Notes under the pieces: generated by a model
What the model was told of the DNA's origin: nothing
Seen by the model: the letters and a program-made list of their open reading frames with translations, nothing else
Databases searched by the model: none
Program-made: the position numbers and the translations under genes
In this document: positions 18,751 through 29,279 of the stretch, piece after piece
Position numbering within the stretch: the stretch's first letter is position 1
Layout: each line of letters begins with the position of its first letter
Source: Sulfurisphaera javensis
GTDB lineage: Archaea; Thermoproteota; Thermoprotei_A; Sulfolobales; Sulfolobaceae
Direction: 5' to 3'
DNA: 64,000 nucleotides
Assembly: GCF_041154675.1 (NCBI RefSeq)
Contig: NZ_AP031322.1
Span: forward strand, 744,001-808,000

Positions 18751-19360
18751 TTTCTTTTAAATTTTTTACGCCGAATTCATAGAAATTAAATCTATTTAGT
18801 AAAATTCCTTCTATTCCAGCATCTCTTGCTCCTTTAATGTCCATTTCGTATATATCACCAATATGAAACCTAGGTTTTCCGAAATTTCTAATCACTAAAG
18901 AAAATATTTTAGGGTTTGGTTTTACTAGACCAACTTCAAAAGAGAATATAGTGAAATCAAAGTATTTATTTAGTCCTAGCTTATAAAAAACTTCTTTTCC
19001 TCTAGGCGTTGCATTAGAGACTAAAACTAACTTATGTCCTTTTGACTTTAATTTCTCTAAAAAATCTATTACCTCATCATATACCCAGTATTCTTCTCCT
19101 CTATCGATTTTTTTAATTTCCTTTACTAATTTTTCATTAGAAGGATTAATTCCTAGTTCATAAAAGAAATCCCTTAAATCAAAGGGATTAACACCATTAG
19201 AATCTGGAAAATAATGTTTTGCCATAGTTCTTATATAAGCTTTATATACTTTCTTTAACGAGAATATATAGCCGTTATCTTTTAATATTTCGTAGATTTT
19301 TTCATATTTTCTTGGTGTAAAAGCGATTAAAGTATCTCCCATATCTAAGGAAACTATCAT
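18731..19360 (-). CDS. HAD-superfamily hydrolase
   Basis: A 209-residue HAD protein. Motif I is LDMGDTL (residues 5-11), motif II LVSNAT, motif III lysine VKPNP and motif IV HIGDIYEMDI, with a helical cap between residues 15 and 90. The position two after the nucleophile Asp is Gly rather than the usual acid/base Asp, as in several HAD branches whose activity differs from classic phosphatases. The substrate is unknown. Confidence 0.8.
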   Translation of the reverse strand: MIVSLDMGDTLIAFTPRKYEKIYEILKDNGYIFSLKKVYKAYIRTMAKHYFPDSNGVNPFDLRDFFYELGINPSNEKLVKEIKKIDRGEEYWVYDEVIDFLEKLKSKGHKLVLVSNATPRGKEVFYKLGLNKYFDFTIFSFEVGLVKPNPKIFSLVIRNFGKPRFHIGDIYEMDIKGARDAGIEGILLNRFNFYEFGVKNLKEIKFLEE

Positions 19361-19476
19361 TGATTTCTGTTTTCATTATCTCGTAAATTCTTATAAAATT
19401 AACCTAAAAGAAATTTTTAAATAGTACAAGTAGAGTTATAACATTTAATTATTGTTTTCATAAAGCTTAAAGGGTA

Positions 19477-20409
19477 TTGAACAAAAATAGTAATAGGTTG
19501 CTAGAATTAATAATAATCTTTATATTTCTTGCTCTTTCAGCAGAACTAATAGCTAGGGGAACAGAGAAATTAGAGGCTTTCATGGGACAAGGAATGGCTG
19601 GCGGAATTATAATGGGGCTACTTACCGCTTTACCAGAAACAATTTTTGTAATAGTTGCAACACTCAGAAAAGAGCCTTATGTAGCTTTAGGATCTGCCAT
19701 AGGTGGAAATGTACTTCTATTTACCTTTGGAATTGGATTTTTAGGAATATATTTCTACTTAAGATGGCAAAAAAATCTTAAGATTAATGAGGATTATTCA
19801 GTAGAACACAAGTTCTTAATATTAACTACTATTGCTTTAATTGCTATATTGATTTATGGACATCTAAATATTTTTACAGCCATACCGTTGTTAGCAATTT
19901 ACTTCTATTATGCAACTTATAGAGTAAGAAAATTTGTAAGAGAAGAGAGAGATTTAGATGAAAAAGAAATTCTTAAAGCTGTTATATACTTAGTTGTTGG
20001 TGCTTTTATTTTAATATTGTTTTCAGAACCTTTCGTAGAACAAATAGTCGATTTATCTAAGGAACTTGGAGTACCTTCAATATGGTTAGCTTTAATTATT
20101 TCTCCTTTAGCTGGAGAATTAGAGGAGACTTTTTCAGCTATAAGGTTAGCTCACTCTTCAGACTCTGGTGGCTCATTAGCTATTTTTGACTTTGTGGGAA
20201 GTAAAATAGAAAATGCAACAGTATTATTAGCTGTAATAGGGATTTTTTCGGATATATCATTAATGCCTGGTGTAACAGAACTTATAGCAACAGTTATTGC
20301 TAACTTTATTGCAATAATGATTTTAATGGATAAAAAATTAGGAGTTAAAGAAAGCGTTGTGTTACTAGTTCTTTATTTCTTTATCGCTACCATGACCTTA
20401 TATTTCTGA
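19477..20409 (+). CDS. Sodium/calcium exchanger-like membrane protein
   Basis: A 310-residue protein with about ten helices in two halves. The repeats that form the ion site appear as [11 protein letters not shown] in the first half and [14 protein letters not shown] with [11 protein letters not shown] in the second, the pattern of the CaCA cation exchangers. The start is uncertain: TTG 19477 has AAAGGG just upstream, and a second TTG is at 19498. The ion is not known. The DUF202 gene follows by 17 bases. Confidence 0.72.
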   Translation: MNKNSNRLLELIIIFIFLALSAELIARGTEKLEAFMGQGMAGGIIMGLLTALPETIFVIVATLRKEPYVALGSAIGGNVLLFTFGIGFLGIYFYLRWQKNLKINEDYSVEHKFLILTTIALIAILIYGHLNIFTAIPLLAIYFYYATYRVRKFVREERDLDEKEILKAVIYLVVGAFILILFSEPFVEQIVDLSKELGVPSIWLALIISPLAGELEETFSAIRLAHSSDSGGSLAIFDFVGSKIENATVLLAVIGIFSDISLMPGVTELIATVIANFIAIMILMDKKLGVKESVVLLVLYFFIATMTLYF

Positions 20410-20426
20410 TATAAAAATCTAAATTC

Positions 20427-20768
20427 ATGAGTGCAAGAGATCATTTAGCAAATAAGAGAACCTTTCTTGCCTGGGTTAGAACAGCTATAGCATTAATGGG
20501 TTTCGGTTTTGTAATAGCAAAGTTTCAGATTTTTCTTCATATACTAGTTCACCAACAACTTTCTTCAACATCCTTATTAGGTGGAGTCATAATGATTATT
20601 ATGGGAATTGCAACTCTCTTATACGGTTTTTATGAATATGTAGAACAAGAAAAAGAACTAAAGAAAGAGACATTTACACCTAGGCTTACTCCTATGATAG
20701 TATATACAATTCTGTTAACAATCTTAGCTATAGCATTGGTCGTAAGCTTATACGTAAGTGTATCATGA
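20427..20768 (+). CDS. DUF202 (YidH-like) membrane protein
   Basis: A 113-residue protein with three membrane helices. The hallmark of the family is present near the N-terminus: LANKRTFLAWVRTAIALMGF. The function of DUF202 proteins is not settled. It follows the exchanger gene closely and probably shares its message. Its last bases overlap the convergent EF1A-like gene. Confidence 0.78.
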   Translation: MSARDHLANKRTFLAWVRTAIALMGFGFVIAKFQIFLHILVHQQLSSTSLLGGVIMIIMGIATLLYGFYEYVEQEKELKKETFTPRLTPMIVYTILLTILAIALVVSLYVSVS

Positions 20769-21617
20769 GATTTCAGCATAACCAAAAACTCTAGGCGTTT
20801 TAGGTTTAGCGTTAATATTTATTATTATACCTCTTTCTATTGATACTGGTATTTCACCATTTAAGATAATTTCCTCATTATTTTTTATACTACCCATTAC
20901 TTTTATTCCTCCCGCGATAACATGAACATTTTGGGCATCTGAGGCCCATTTAAATTTCTTAAATTTAATTTTATCAGTAAGTTTTAAGCCTGGCTTAATT
21001 AACGCTGTAACTCCTTCAATCTCCTCTAGTTTAACATTTCTTAGTGCAAAACCTATTCTTGTCCCTGGTAAAACACCTTCTTGGTCTTCATCTAGAACTT
21101 GAATGCTCTTAACTTCAACTTCTTTCTTCATAGGTAAAGCAATTAATTTATCATGAACTTTTACTTCTGTTAATGCAAAGCCTAAGACAACCGTACCTAC
21201 ACCTTTAACATTAAAGGCCCTATCAATGTAAACATAGCCCTTATCTTTAGGTTCAATGTCAATTTCTTTAAACTCATCAACCATAGATGAAATAGTAAGC
21301 TCTTTAAAGAATTTACTAAAATTTTCAACATCATCTGGTAAAACTATCCCTTTAATTCCAGACGCCTCAGCTAATAAAGCAAGTTCAGCCTCAACGGCTG
21401 TAATTTTAGGAATTCTTAAATAAAATGTTGTTGATAGTGATAATGCTTCGGCTTGATCTAATAATTTCTGAGGAGATGGAACTAAAACAGATCTTATTAA
21501 ATCTCCAATTCTTCTATAATAAATTTGATTTTCTGTCTTCTTACCTAATTTTTCAGCTAAATTAATTGCATCATTTTCATCAGACGAAAGGATCGTAATG
21601 ATTGAACCTTTAAACAT
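20763..21617 (-). CDS. EF1A/SelB-like protein lacking a GTPase site
   Basis: A 284-residue soluble protein. The region after residue 125 (YVYIDRAFNVKGVGTVVLG, then LPMKKEVEVKSIQV) has the beta-barrel pattern of domain 2 of EF-Tu/EF1A/SelB, followed by a domain 3-like end. The N-terminal part is shortened and shows no P-loop, no DxxG and no NKxD, so GTP hydrolysis is not expected. It may be a degenerate translation factor or a tRNA/RNP-binding relative. It has no operon partner. Confidence 0.6.
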   Translation of the reverse strand: MFKGSIITILSSDENDAINLAEKLGKKTENQIYYRRIGDLIRSVLVPSPQKLLDQAEALSLSTTFYLRIPKITAVEAELALLAEASGIKGIVLPDDVENFSKFFKELTISSMVDEFKEIDIEPKDKGYVYIDRAFNVKGVGTVVLGFALTEVKVHDKLIALPMKKEVEVKSIQVLDEDQEGVLPGTRIGFALRNVKLEEIEGVTALIKPGLKLTDKIKFKKFKWASDAQNVHVIAGGIKVMGSIKNNEEIILNGEIPVSIERGIIININAKPKTPRVFGYAEIS

Positions 21618-21921
21618 AAATGAAAGTAATACGTGGGAATTATATAGTTATTCTTTAAGGCGAAACTAAGCCTCTACAATTAAAAGATTTTTTAAATTCT
21701 TTTATTTAATTCTTCTTTCTTTTAAAAGATAATAATCTGTATTACTTGTTTAAGATAAAAACCAAATATACTTAATATGTAAATTATTGAACATTATATG
21801 ATTTTTATGGCTAAAAGATCTGTAAATTATTTATAAAAACAATTATATTAATAAAATTTACGCATGTTACTTATTATCTTAAAATTTAAAAAGTTACCAC
21901 TTGAGACTGACTTGATCTAAA
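21618..21921. other. Intergenic region between divergent genes
   Basis: A very AT-rich stretch. I see only candidate promoters: AAAATTTAAAAAG about 30-40 bases before the beta-propeller gene, and weak AT boxes facing the EF1A-like gene. No ORF or stable structure is evident. Confidence 0.5.
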
Positions 21922-23622
21922 ATGAACACAAAAGCATTATTAGTAGTATTTCTTCTAATAGGTTTAGTAATTGGAATAGGAGTAGGTTATTTAATTCATC
22001 AACCGTCAAGTAAAGTTAAAACAGTTACACAAACAACTACTCAAACGGTAACACAAACATTATCGCAACCCCAGGGGATTGCAATGACTACGGCGACTAT
22101 AACGATGAAATCACCATTAACTGGTGTAGATGAAAAAGTTACTATAACGGCCTATCAAAATTCTTCTATGAAGTGGTATCAATACACTTACTATAATTAT
22201 GGTAATTGTTATTTACCATGGTGGACAATAGTAACTTATTATCCTAGTAATTTGCCAAAAGATCCTGCTACCATAGGAAATTGGACAGTCTATGCATATC
22301 AGCAAGCTCATGAATCAGTTATTAATATTAATTTCCCTGCAGTGAATTGGTCATTTATGCAGATGAATGCCTTACCATTAAACGCGCCATTTCCAGCATA
22401 TCAAGCGTTAGGAAATAGGACTGCACCAGTAATCTTAACTCAGTTAGTTGGTGATGCTGTGGGAGTAACATATTTTGATGGAATAATTTATGTTCCATCT
22501 GATGCTAACGAACTTTATGCAATAAATGCTTACACTGGTAAATTAATATGGTCAGCAACTACAGCAAACTCAGTAATGAGTAATCCTATAGTAGTTAATA
22601 CATCAAAAGGACCAATAGTTTATGTATCTGTTGGTGATGCTGGATTTTCAGCTTCCCACAGCATATTTGCTGTAATTACTGGGAATTACAAGAATGTCAT
22701 TAGAGGTTATAGCTATGGTGCGGTATATGCATTTAATGCAACTAATGGACAATTATTATGGGTTCACTTTGATGATGGTAATGTAATGCCAACTCCAGCT
22801 TATATAGATGGTTTATTAATTTATGGTGATGGTTCTGGGCATATAGTTGCATTAAATGCAACTACTGGACAAGTAGTTTGGAGGGATTATGTAGGAGTAT
22901 CAGCTTTTGACTCAATGAGCTCAACAAACTATTATGTATTTCCTAATGGAACAACAATAGCAATAATGGGTTTCACATTAGCAGTACCACCTTATGGAGA
23001 ATTAATAGCTATCAATGTACAAAATGGTGAAATCGTATGGCATTTCACTTTGCCTAAAGGTTATACTCCATTTAACACTGGTATGGGTGATGTATCACCA
23101 GCAGTTGATGAGAAAAACGGAATTGTAGTACAAAGTACAATTGTAAACTTCAATAAAACTAATAGGACTGTTGGTTTTGCAGTATTTGCATTAAATGCTA
23201 CTAATGGAAAATTATTATGGATAGAACAATTAGCAAGAGGTTATGTACCACCAGCATTTAAAGGAGGAGTACCTACAATTTACAACGGAGTAGTATATGT
23301 AGGTACTCCAGTAGCTAATGAGGTATTTGCATTAAATGAAAGTAATGGAAAAGTATTATGGGTTGCAAAGATTCCAAATGTTCAAGGACCTCCAAGTGGA
23401 GCTGGTGGTGGTAGAGCTAATCCAGTAATTATTGATGGGTATTTAATAGAACCAGCCGGAGCTTATATAGATGTATATAATGCAAGTAACGGAATGCTAA
23501 TAAAGAGTTATTACGTAGGAGGTAGGTTTGGAATAGTTAATGCTGTCGTAGTTGGTCAAACAGTATTTGTAGATAATAGCTATAACTGGGTATTTGCAAT
23601 ACCACTCTCAGATTTAATTTAA
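21922..23622 (+). CDS. Secreted PQQ-type beta-propeller protein
   Basis: A 566-residue protein with an N-terminal membrane anchor (residues 5-25), a Thr/Gln-rich linker and a beta-propeller. Blade signatures repeat at least six times (YTGKLIWS, TNGQLLWV, TTGQVVWR, QNGEIVWH, TNGKLLWI, SNGKVLWV), the PQQ-repeat pattern. It should sit outside the cell. Quinoprotein dehydrogenases use this fold, but I cannot identify PQQ and metal ligands, so it may be a scaffold. It is predicted to be transcribed alone. Confidence 0.75.
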   Translation: MNTKALLVVFLLIGLVIGIGVGYLIHQPSSKVKTVTQTTTQTVTQTLSQPQGIAMTTATITMKSPLTGVDEKVTITAYQNSSMKWYQYTYYNYGNCYLPWWTIVTYYPSNLPKDPATIGNWTVYAYQQAHESVININFPAVNWSFMQMNALPLNAPFPAYQALGNRTAPVILTQLVGDAVGVTYFDGIIYVPSDANELYAINAYTGKLIWSATTANSVMSNPIVVNTSKGPIVYVSVGDAGFSASHSIFAVITGNYKNVIRGYSYGAVYAFNATNGQLLWVHFDDGNVMPTPAYIDGLLIYGDGSGHIVALNATTGQVVWRDYVGVSAFDSMSSTNYYVFPNGTTIAIMGFTLAVPPYGELIAINVQNGEIVWHFTLPKGYTPFNTGMGDVSPAVDEKNGIVVQSTIVNFNKTNRTVGFAVFALNATNGKLLWIEQLARGYVPPAFKGGVPTIYNGVVYVGTPVANEVFALNESNGKVLWVAKIPNVQGPPSGAGGGRANPVIIDGYLIEPAGAYIDVYNASNGMLIKSYYVGGRFGIVNAVVVGQTVFVDNSYNWVFAIPLSDLI

Positions 23623-23663
23623 CTTTCATTTTTCTCTCCTATTCATATTTTCCCTTTTTTATC

Positions 23664-23798
23664 ATGCCAGTCTGGGTAAAAATAGGAACTCTAGACGTAA
23701 TATTTCCAGATGAAGAAAGTATGATGAGAGTACTTAAAGAATCTGGAATAGATCTTAATGATGTGATAGTAATAGAAAAGATGAAGGAGGATAAGTAA
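23664..23798 (+). CDS. Small protein, 44 residues
   Basis: An ATG-started frame encoding MPVWVKIGTLDVIFPDE and so on, ending in a charged KMKEDK tail. The mix of alternating strand-like and helical residues and the lack of low complexity look protein-like. It lies 41 bases after the beta-propeller gene and stops two bases before the stop of the convergent nuclease-helicase. No family is recognised. Confidence 0.5.
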   Translation: MPVWVKIGTLDVIFPDEESMMRVLKESGIDLNDVIVIEKMKEDK

Positions 23799-23800
23799 GG

Positions 23801-25552
23801 CTACTTAATTAAGCTAAGTAAGTAATCTCTTGTTTTTTCATCCTCACAGAATATGTAAACTCCTCTTATTCCTCTCGTAAGCATAATGTAGTATCTATTC
23901 TTTAGCAAAGTTAATGCTCTATCTTTATCTTTTTTAGCAATTTGTTTAAGTGAAAATCTATTCCCGCCTACATTATCAGTTATTACACTTGGATTTATTT
24001 CCCATTTTTCTCTCCAAACTAAATCTCTTCCCCAAACTACGCCTACATAATCAGCCTCAAATCCTTGAGCACCATAAACTGATGCACAATATGATAAGGG
24101 ATCAAGTTGTCCACTCCAATACCTTGGGTATTCAGTTTTTGCATCCATTAGCCAAGTTATATGTAAGTTCTTTCCCTTATATAAATCAAAGCCAGATTGC
24201 AAAGGATAGCCGATTCTAACGTTTTTTATCGATTTTTTATTCTTTAGATCCCCTTCCGATTCAGTAAATGCACAAACCAATGCTTTCTTCCCTGGCTTTT
24301 CTCTTAATTCGTTTAACATAACCTCAATGTCAGTGAAAACTTTGAAGAACGAACTAGGTAGTTCAACTTTTTCACCATTTAATAACTTCTCGATAAGAGA
24401 AGTGTAGGGCATTCTGAAAGAGCCTGTCAAACCTCTTTTTTCGACGATCGAGTATTTACTAGCAATAGACATGAAGTTTGCTTCTGTGCCTTCTTCTTCA
24501 CCAAGTAAAATCTGCTCTTCATCAAAAAAGTAAACTTTTACCTTAGCCCTTTTCTGAGTATTCTCAATAACTTTAGTTGTCATTCTTTGAGCTTCATCAA
24601 AAACTGCTAAATCATGAGTTTCATTATAGCCATCATCACCTATTCCAGCTGGTTTAACTCTACCAGTAGAATAAAATCTTATCAATCCCGTTAAAGGTCT
24701 AGTTTTGTAATGTTTTTCCAAAATGTATTTTAACGTATTTAATAACCTATTATTTTTGTATCCAAGAACTACATTATATCCATGTCTTAATGCCTCAAAA
24801 AATAATGTTATTGCGACTAATGTTTTCCCGGATCCACTACCTCCTTTAACTAAGTAAGTTTTATCTATATTCTTTTTTACAGAATCGAGAATGTCTTCTA
24901 TTAGCAGTAACTGTTCTTGTGTTAATCCGTAACCGTTTGTATAAAGAGTATTAGTAAAATCTGATAGTATCTGCTGATCACTTATTCCTTGTAGCAAAGA
25001 AATAAGATCTTTAGTAATTGTAAGTATACTATTTATGAAATTGTAAATCTTATCTTGAGAGGGCAAAGTTAGTTTATCAATTTCCCTCTTTAATTCATCT
25101 GGTTTTCTAATAATTAAACAATCCTCTGATGTGCTATAATCGCTAGTGTTATAAAGAAGTAAAATTCCTCTGAACTTAATCTTCATAGGATGGAAATAAT
25201 TCAGTTTGCTCACATAATTTTTCAATTGAATGCAAGGATCTTGTCTTAACTGTCCGTCTGCTTCTACAGTATACTCATCAATCTTTTTTACTCTTCTCCA
25301 TCCTTTAGCCTCAACGACAATTCCTTCATTGTCGTTAAGGAAAATAAAATCTGCATACTCTGAAAAGATTGGATACTCAGCAATTACTGGATGAGTAATT
25401 TTTGATTTTAAGAGGAACTGAAGGGAAGATTTCCATGAGTTTACTCTCTCTATTTTTGGTTCTTCGTTAAAAGTATTTTCATATTCACTAATCATCGTAT
25501 TAACCATCTCATCAAGGCCGTCAAGTTTGTAAAATACTACTGGTAATACCAC
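23801..25552 (-). CDS. Nuclease-helicase, DUF2075 type
   Basis: A 583-residue protein. The N-terminal domain has a PD-(D/E)XK nuclease pattern: D68, then E81-A-K83 in GIVVEAKGW, followed by a conserved-looking Q near 110. From residue 210 it is a superfamily 1 ATPase: a Q-motif-like GLTQEQLLL, Walker A GGSGSGKT (237-244), Walker B FDEAQ (D319, E320), and near the C-terminus YGAQGFEADYVGV and YYIMLTRGIRG, typical of DUF2075 proteins. It probably cuts and moves along nucleic acid, in repair or defence. It starts with GTG at 25552. No partner gene is adjacent. Confidence 0.75.
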   Translation of the reverse strand: MVLPVVFYKLDGLDEMVNTMISEYENTFNEEPKIERVNSWKSSLQFLLKSKITHPVIAEYPIFSEYADFIFLNDNEGIVVEAKGWRRVKKIDEYTVEADGQLRQDPCIQLKNYVSKLNYFHPMKIKFRGILLLYNTSDYSTSEDCLIIRKPDELKREIDKLTLPSQDKIYNFINSILTITKDLISLLQGISDQQILSDFTNTLYTNGYGLTQEQLLLIEDILDSVKKNIDKTYLVKGGSGSGKTLVAITLFFEALRHGYNVVLGYKNNRLLNTLKYILEKHYKTRPLTGLIRFYSTGRVKPAGIGDDGYNETHDLAVFDEAQRMTTKVIENTQKRAKVKVYFFDEEQILLGEEEGTEANFMSIASKYSIVEKRGLTGSFRMPYTSLIEKLLNGEKVELPSSFFKVFTDIEVMLNELREKPGKKALVCAFTESEGDLKNKKSIKNVRIGYPLQSGFDLYKGKNLHITWLMDAKTEYPRYWSGQLDPLSYCASVYGAQGFEADYVGVVWGRDLVWREKWEINPSVITDNVGGNRFSLKQIAKKDKDRALTLLKNRYYIMLTRGIRGVYIFCEDEKTRDYLLSLIK

Positions 25553-25627
25553 ATAATTTCTATTATACTTACAACATATAAAGATTAAGAATGTTAAACT
25601 CTTAATGTGTGAGGCAAATATTAATTT

Positions 25628-26374
<747 letters not shown>

Positions 26375-26531
26375 CAAATCTTATTTCCAAAGCGCTCAGA
26401 ATAGGTTGAGACATAGTTAATGACATATTTTAATTACTTAGACACTAAAACATGGATTGAGTAACGTTATCTATATGTAAATAAGCCTCTAATGATCTGC
26501 ATTATTGTAGTGACGTTAAAAATTTGCTCTC

Positions 26532-26586
26532 AGATGAAGCTTACGGCGTCCGCCTGAATAGAGTCATGAAGTGTGAGTTAAGCTGA
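26532..26586 (+). ncRNA. Candidate C/D box sRNA
   Basis: In a gene-free stretch (26375-26654) a locally G+C-rich segment has a C-like box AGATGA (26532-26537), D' CTGA (26554-26557), a 6-base gap, C'-like TCATGA (26564-26569) and D CTGA (26583-26586). The gaps are 16 and 13 bases, near the archaeal guide layout. Such RNAs direct 2'-O-methylation of rRNA or tRNA. The C boxes are not perfect and the targets are unknown. Confidence 0.4.
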
Positions 26587-26654
26587 ACACTGTATTTACA
26601 ATATACACATTCGTAAGAAAAACGTTAGAGTAAAGGATATTGTTTTATAATAAA

Positions 26655-27122
26655 CTAAAGTTTTCTCTTCTTAAATATTCTAACAACATAGACAATCAGA
26701 GATAATATAGACCCTATAATACTTGAATAATAAAGTAATGTTGAGTGTAAGACTAATTTAAGTTTTGTAATTTCTACTTTAGCTGTTGCGTTATACTTTA
26801 TTGGAATTTCAGTGAAATTATTTGTTGTTGCGTTATATAACCATTCCTTTATTATTATAAATGAGTAATCTCCAGGCTTAAGCGAGATAGTATATGGAGA
26901 TGATGAAGTTACATTAACTATGATTCCATTTATTTGAATTTCACTAATAATATCAGTTTTGTTTTGTGTAATAGTAATATAACCATTTTCGACTAGGGGT
27001 GAAATTGAAAGATTTAGTGTTTGGAAATTATACACTAAATGAACTGGTGTTGAGATTGATGCAGTAGTTAAGGCTAGAAGTGTGATAAACATAGATAAAG
27101 ACAAAAGTTCCAATCTAATCAT
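26655..27122 (-). CDS. Secreted or membrane-anchored protein of the ABC operon
   Basis: A 155-residue protein with an N-terminal hydrophobic segment (LLSLSMFITLLALTTA), an extracellular beta-rich middle (YTISLKPGDYSFIII) and a C-terminal membrane helix followed by a basic end (RIFKKRKL). A GGAGG lies 8 bases before the ATG and the permease stop is three bases away, so it belongs to the ABC operon. It could assist export at the cell surface. No family is recognised. Confidence 0.6.
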   Translation of the reverse strand: MIRLELLSLSMFITLLALTTASISTPVHLVYNFQTLNLSISPLVENGYITITQNKTDIISEIQINGIIVNVTSSSPYTISLKPGDYSFIIIKEWLYNATTNNFTEIPIKYNATAKVEITKLKLVLHSTLLYYSSIIGSILSLIVYVVRIFKKRKL

Positions 27123-27125
27123 TTT

Positions 27126-27869
27126 TTATACCTCCATTCTTAGCATTATTAAAAAGGAGATTATAAGAAGGATCACAGCTAGAATAAAATCAATTAAAAC
27201 ACCACTCATCGCGTAACCTAAGTAAGTTGCATTGGAGGAAATTGCATAAGCTAAAAGAAGAGGGTAAGGATTTAAAAACGACGTAATTGAGAGTACAGAA
27301 GGATTTGTAGATAGTAGACTATAGTTTCCAAATCCACCAACGATGAAAATTGATCCTAAAATGAACATTGAGGCTAAAGTTGTTGCCCCATTACTTCTTA
27401 TTGTTAATGTTAAGAATAAAATTACGTTAGTTGAGAAGAAGTAACCAGCAGTAAATGATGCTGTTAGTATTTGTGTCATAAAGTTCCAATAACCAATATC
27501 CATTAAGTAGAATACATTAATTATTAGCCACATGAGATACGGTAAGATAACGTCAAGGAAATAGCTCATCAAAAAGAAAGTTCTTCTCTTAATAGGCATC
27601 ATAAGAAAAGACACAATACTTCCACTAGTTAAATGGTCTCCAAGGACAAATATTATATTTCTCAAAGCTAAAGCAAAGGCAACAGTTTCTGATAAACTAA
27701 TAATTGGAATGAAAGCAACAACCAATGCATAAGTTTGAAATCCTCCTTTCTCTAGAAAAGCTGGAATGAAAATATTGCCTATTAATATTGTTGGTAACAT
27801 TAACTGTAACGTTGGATCCTTGTATCTTTCCTTGAAAAGGATTTTGAATACGCTTATTGTGCTACTCAT
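27126..27869 (-). CDS. ABC transporter permease
   Basis: A 247-residue membrane protein with six hydrophobic segments, the ABC-2-like permease of the operon. I start at ATG 27869 ([11 protein letters not shown]), which overlaps the ATPase stop by eight bases; a longer reading to 27905 overlaps more and adds an atypical N-terminus. It pairs with the ATPase at 27862. The substrate is unknown, but the palindromic operator before the operon is shared with a NiCoT-like transporter. Confidence 0.72.
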   Translation of the reverse strand: MSSTISVFKILFKERYKDPTLQLMLPTILIGNIFIPAFLEKGGFQTYALVVAFIPIISLSETVAFALALRNIIFVLGDHLTSGSIVSFLMMPIKRRTFFLMSYFLDVILPYLMWLIINVFYLMDIGYWNFMTQILTASFTAGYFFSTNVILFLTLTIRSNGATTLASMFILGSIFIVGGFGNYSLLSTNPSVLSITSFLNPYPLLLAYAISSNATYLGYAMSGVLIDFILAVILLIISFLIMLRMEV

Positions 27870-28743
27870 TGTTTTCACCGCTAAGTTTTCTAAATACATC
27901 ATCAAGACTAGTCTTTCTAACGTTAAGTATTTCTATTCCATTATCATCTAATATATCAACAATTTCCCTTAATTTTCCTTTTATTTTTATATATGCTCCT
28001 TCAGAGACTGGATTATATTTTTTGAGTACTTCCAATGCTTTTTCCTTATCTTTAACCAGTAAAATTATTTCCTCAGAATTAAATACTGATTCAACCTCAT
28101 TTATCTCCCCTTGTGCTGTTACGATCCCGTCGTTGATAAATACAACATGAGTTATTACTTTTTCTAATTCTGAAAGGATGTGAGAAGATATAAAGAAAGT
28201 TACGTCATATTCCTTGTTTAGTTTCTTCACTAAGTCATAAAACTCAATCCTAGCCTTAGGATCTAAATTTGCCGTTGGTTCATCAGCTATTATTAATTCC
28301 GGGTTTTTGATAAGTGCAGCTATTAATTGTATTTTTTGTGCTTGCCCAGATGAAAGTTGAGAAATCTTCTTTTTCAAATGTTCAGTTAAGTTGAATTCCT
28401 TAATGAGAGACTTCAGATCACCGTGATAAATAGAATTTAAATCATTAAGATATTCCTCAACTGAGTCATTAGGAGGGTAAGGCAATTTAGTAAAGATTAC
28501 TGATACCCTCTCCTTAACTCTGGGATTATCCCAAGGATCTTCACCTAGAACTCTTACAATTCCCCCGTCTTTTCTTAGTAAACCGGAAAGGATTTTAATA
28601 GTTGTAGTTTTACCCGCACCATTTGGACCAATAAAACCTGTGATTGAGTTTTTAGTAACAATAAATGTAACCCCTTTTAATACTGGTTTTTCGTTAAATT
28701 TCTTCACTACATTAATAAGTTCAATCACATGGTAAATTTCCAT
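27862..28743 (-). CDS. ABC transporter ATP-binding protein
   Basis: A 293-residue ABC ATPase: Walker [10 protein letters not shown], signature [11 protein letters not shown], Walker [12 protein letters not shown] and switch HILSE. The C-terminal 70 residues form the regulatory tail seen in exporters of the ABC-2 type. ATG 28743 lies six bases after the upstream gene's stop; a GTG a few codons in is an alternative. It is the second gene of the four-gene operon 29094-26655. Confidence 0.86.
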   Translation of the reverse strand: MEIYHVIELINVVKKFNEKPVLKGVTFIVTKNSITGFIGPNGAGKTTTIKILSGLLRKDGGIVRVLGEDPWDNPRVKERVSVIFTKLPYPPNDSVEEYLNDLNSIYHGDLKSLIKEFNLTEHLKKKISQLSSGQAQKIQLIAALIKNPELIIADEPTANLDPKARIEFYDLVKKLNKEYDVTFFISSHILSELEKVITHVVFINDGIVTAQGEINEVESVFNSEEIILLVKDKEKALEVLKKYNPVSEGAYIKIKGKLREIVDILDDNGIEILNVRKTSLDDVFRKLSGENNE

Positions 28744-28749
28744 GAGAAG

Positions 28750-29094
28750 TTATAAATGTTTTAGTAAGTAGAAAATTTCTTTAGTTAATTCTTTTACATC
28801 TTCTGTTACTATATATCCTTTTATTGATTTAAGCTTCTTAATTGCTTCTTCATAATTATTTACTTCTCCATTTTCAATCCATTCACAGAGTGCTTCTAAG
28901 GCAACTTTTTGTGTTAAGCAAGTAGTTGGAGAGTATCTAAGGATTAGTTTTCCATTCTCTTTCTTCCATAAAAGTTGTACAAACCCTTTCTCTGTCTTTA
29001 TGAGTTCACAATTATATCCTTGTATATCTTTAGTTTGATAGATTGGTCTTAGGATAAAATCTATAGCTTTTTTCCTTCTCAATTTTAGGGTCAC
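28750..29094 (-). CDS. Hypothetical protein, first gene of the ABC operon
   Basis: A 114-residue protein starting with GTG at 29094. The N-terminus is basic (MTLKLRRKKAIDF) and three cysteines are spread through it (NCELI, TTCLT, LCEW). A TTTAAATATTTT box is about 25 bases upstream, and a perfect palindrome covers the start, so it is probably leaderless and tightly controlled. It could be a regulator or metal-binding accessory of the exporter, but I recognise no family. Confidence 0.6.
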   Translation of the reverse strand: MTLKLRRKKAIDFILRPIYQTKDIQGYNCELIKTEKGFVQLLWKKENGKLILRYSPTTCLTQKVALEALCEWIENGEVNNYEEAIKKLKSIKGYIVTEDVKELTKEIFYLLKHL

Positions 29095-29102
29095 CCTAAA
29101 AT
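29082..29102. promoter_or_regulatory. Palindromic operator of the ABC operon
   Basis: Perfect 10-base arms ATTTTAGGGT and ACCCTAAAAT flank one central base. The element covers the GTG start of the first operon gene, just downstream of its TATA box, where a bound repressor would block initiation. A shorter version with the same TTAGGG/CCCTAA core lies at 30316-30330 before the NiCoT-like gene. Confidence 0.65.
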
Positions 29103-29279
29103 AATCATAGCTAGTGTTTAAATATTTTGCTTTGCTAAGTGAAGTGAATTTTTAACGTGTGAAAAGGTAAATTATTTCTATGAATTTCTTAATTATTTCG
29201 AAATTCATTTACGTAAATATTTCCTCAAACCTTTATATAGTAAATGCTTCAAACTTATACCTATTAGTGAACACTATGG

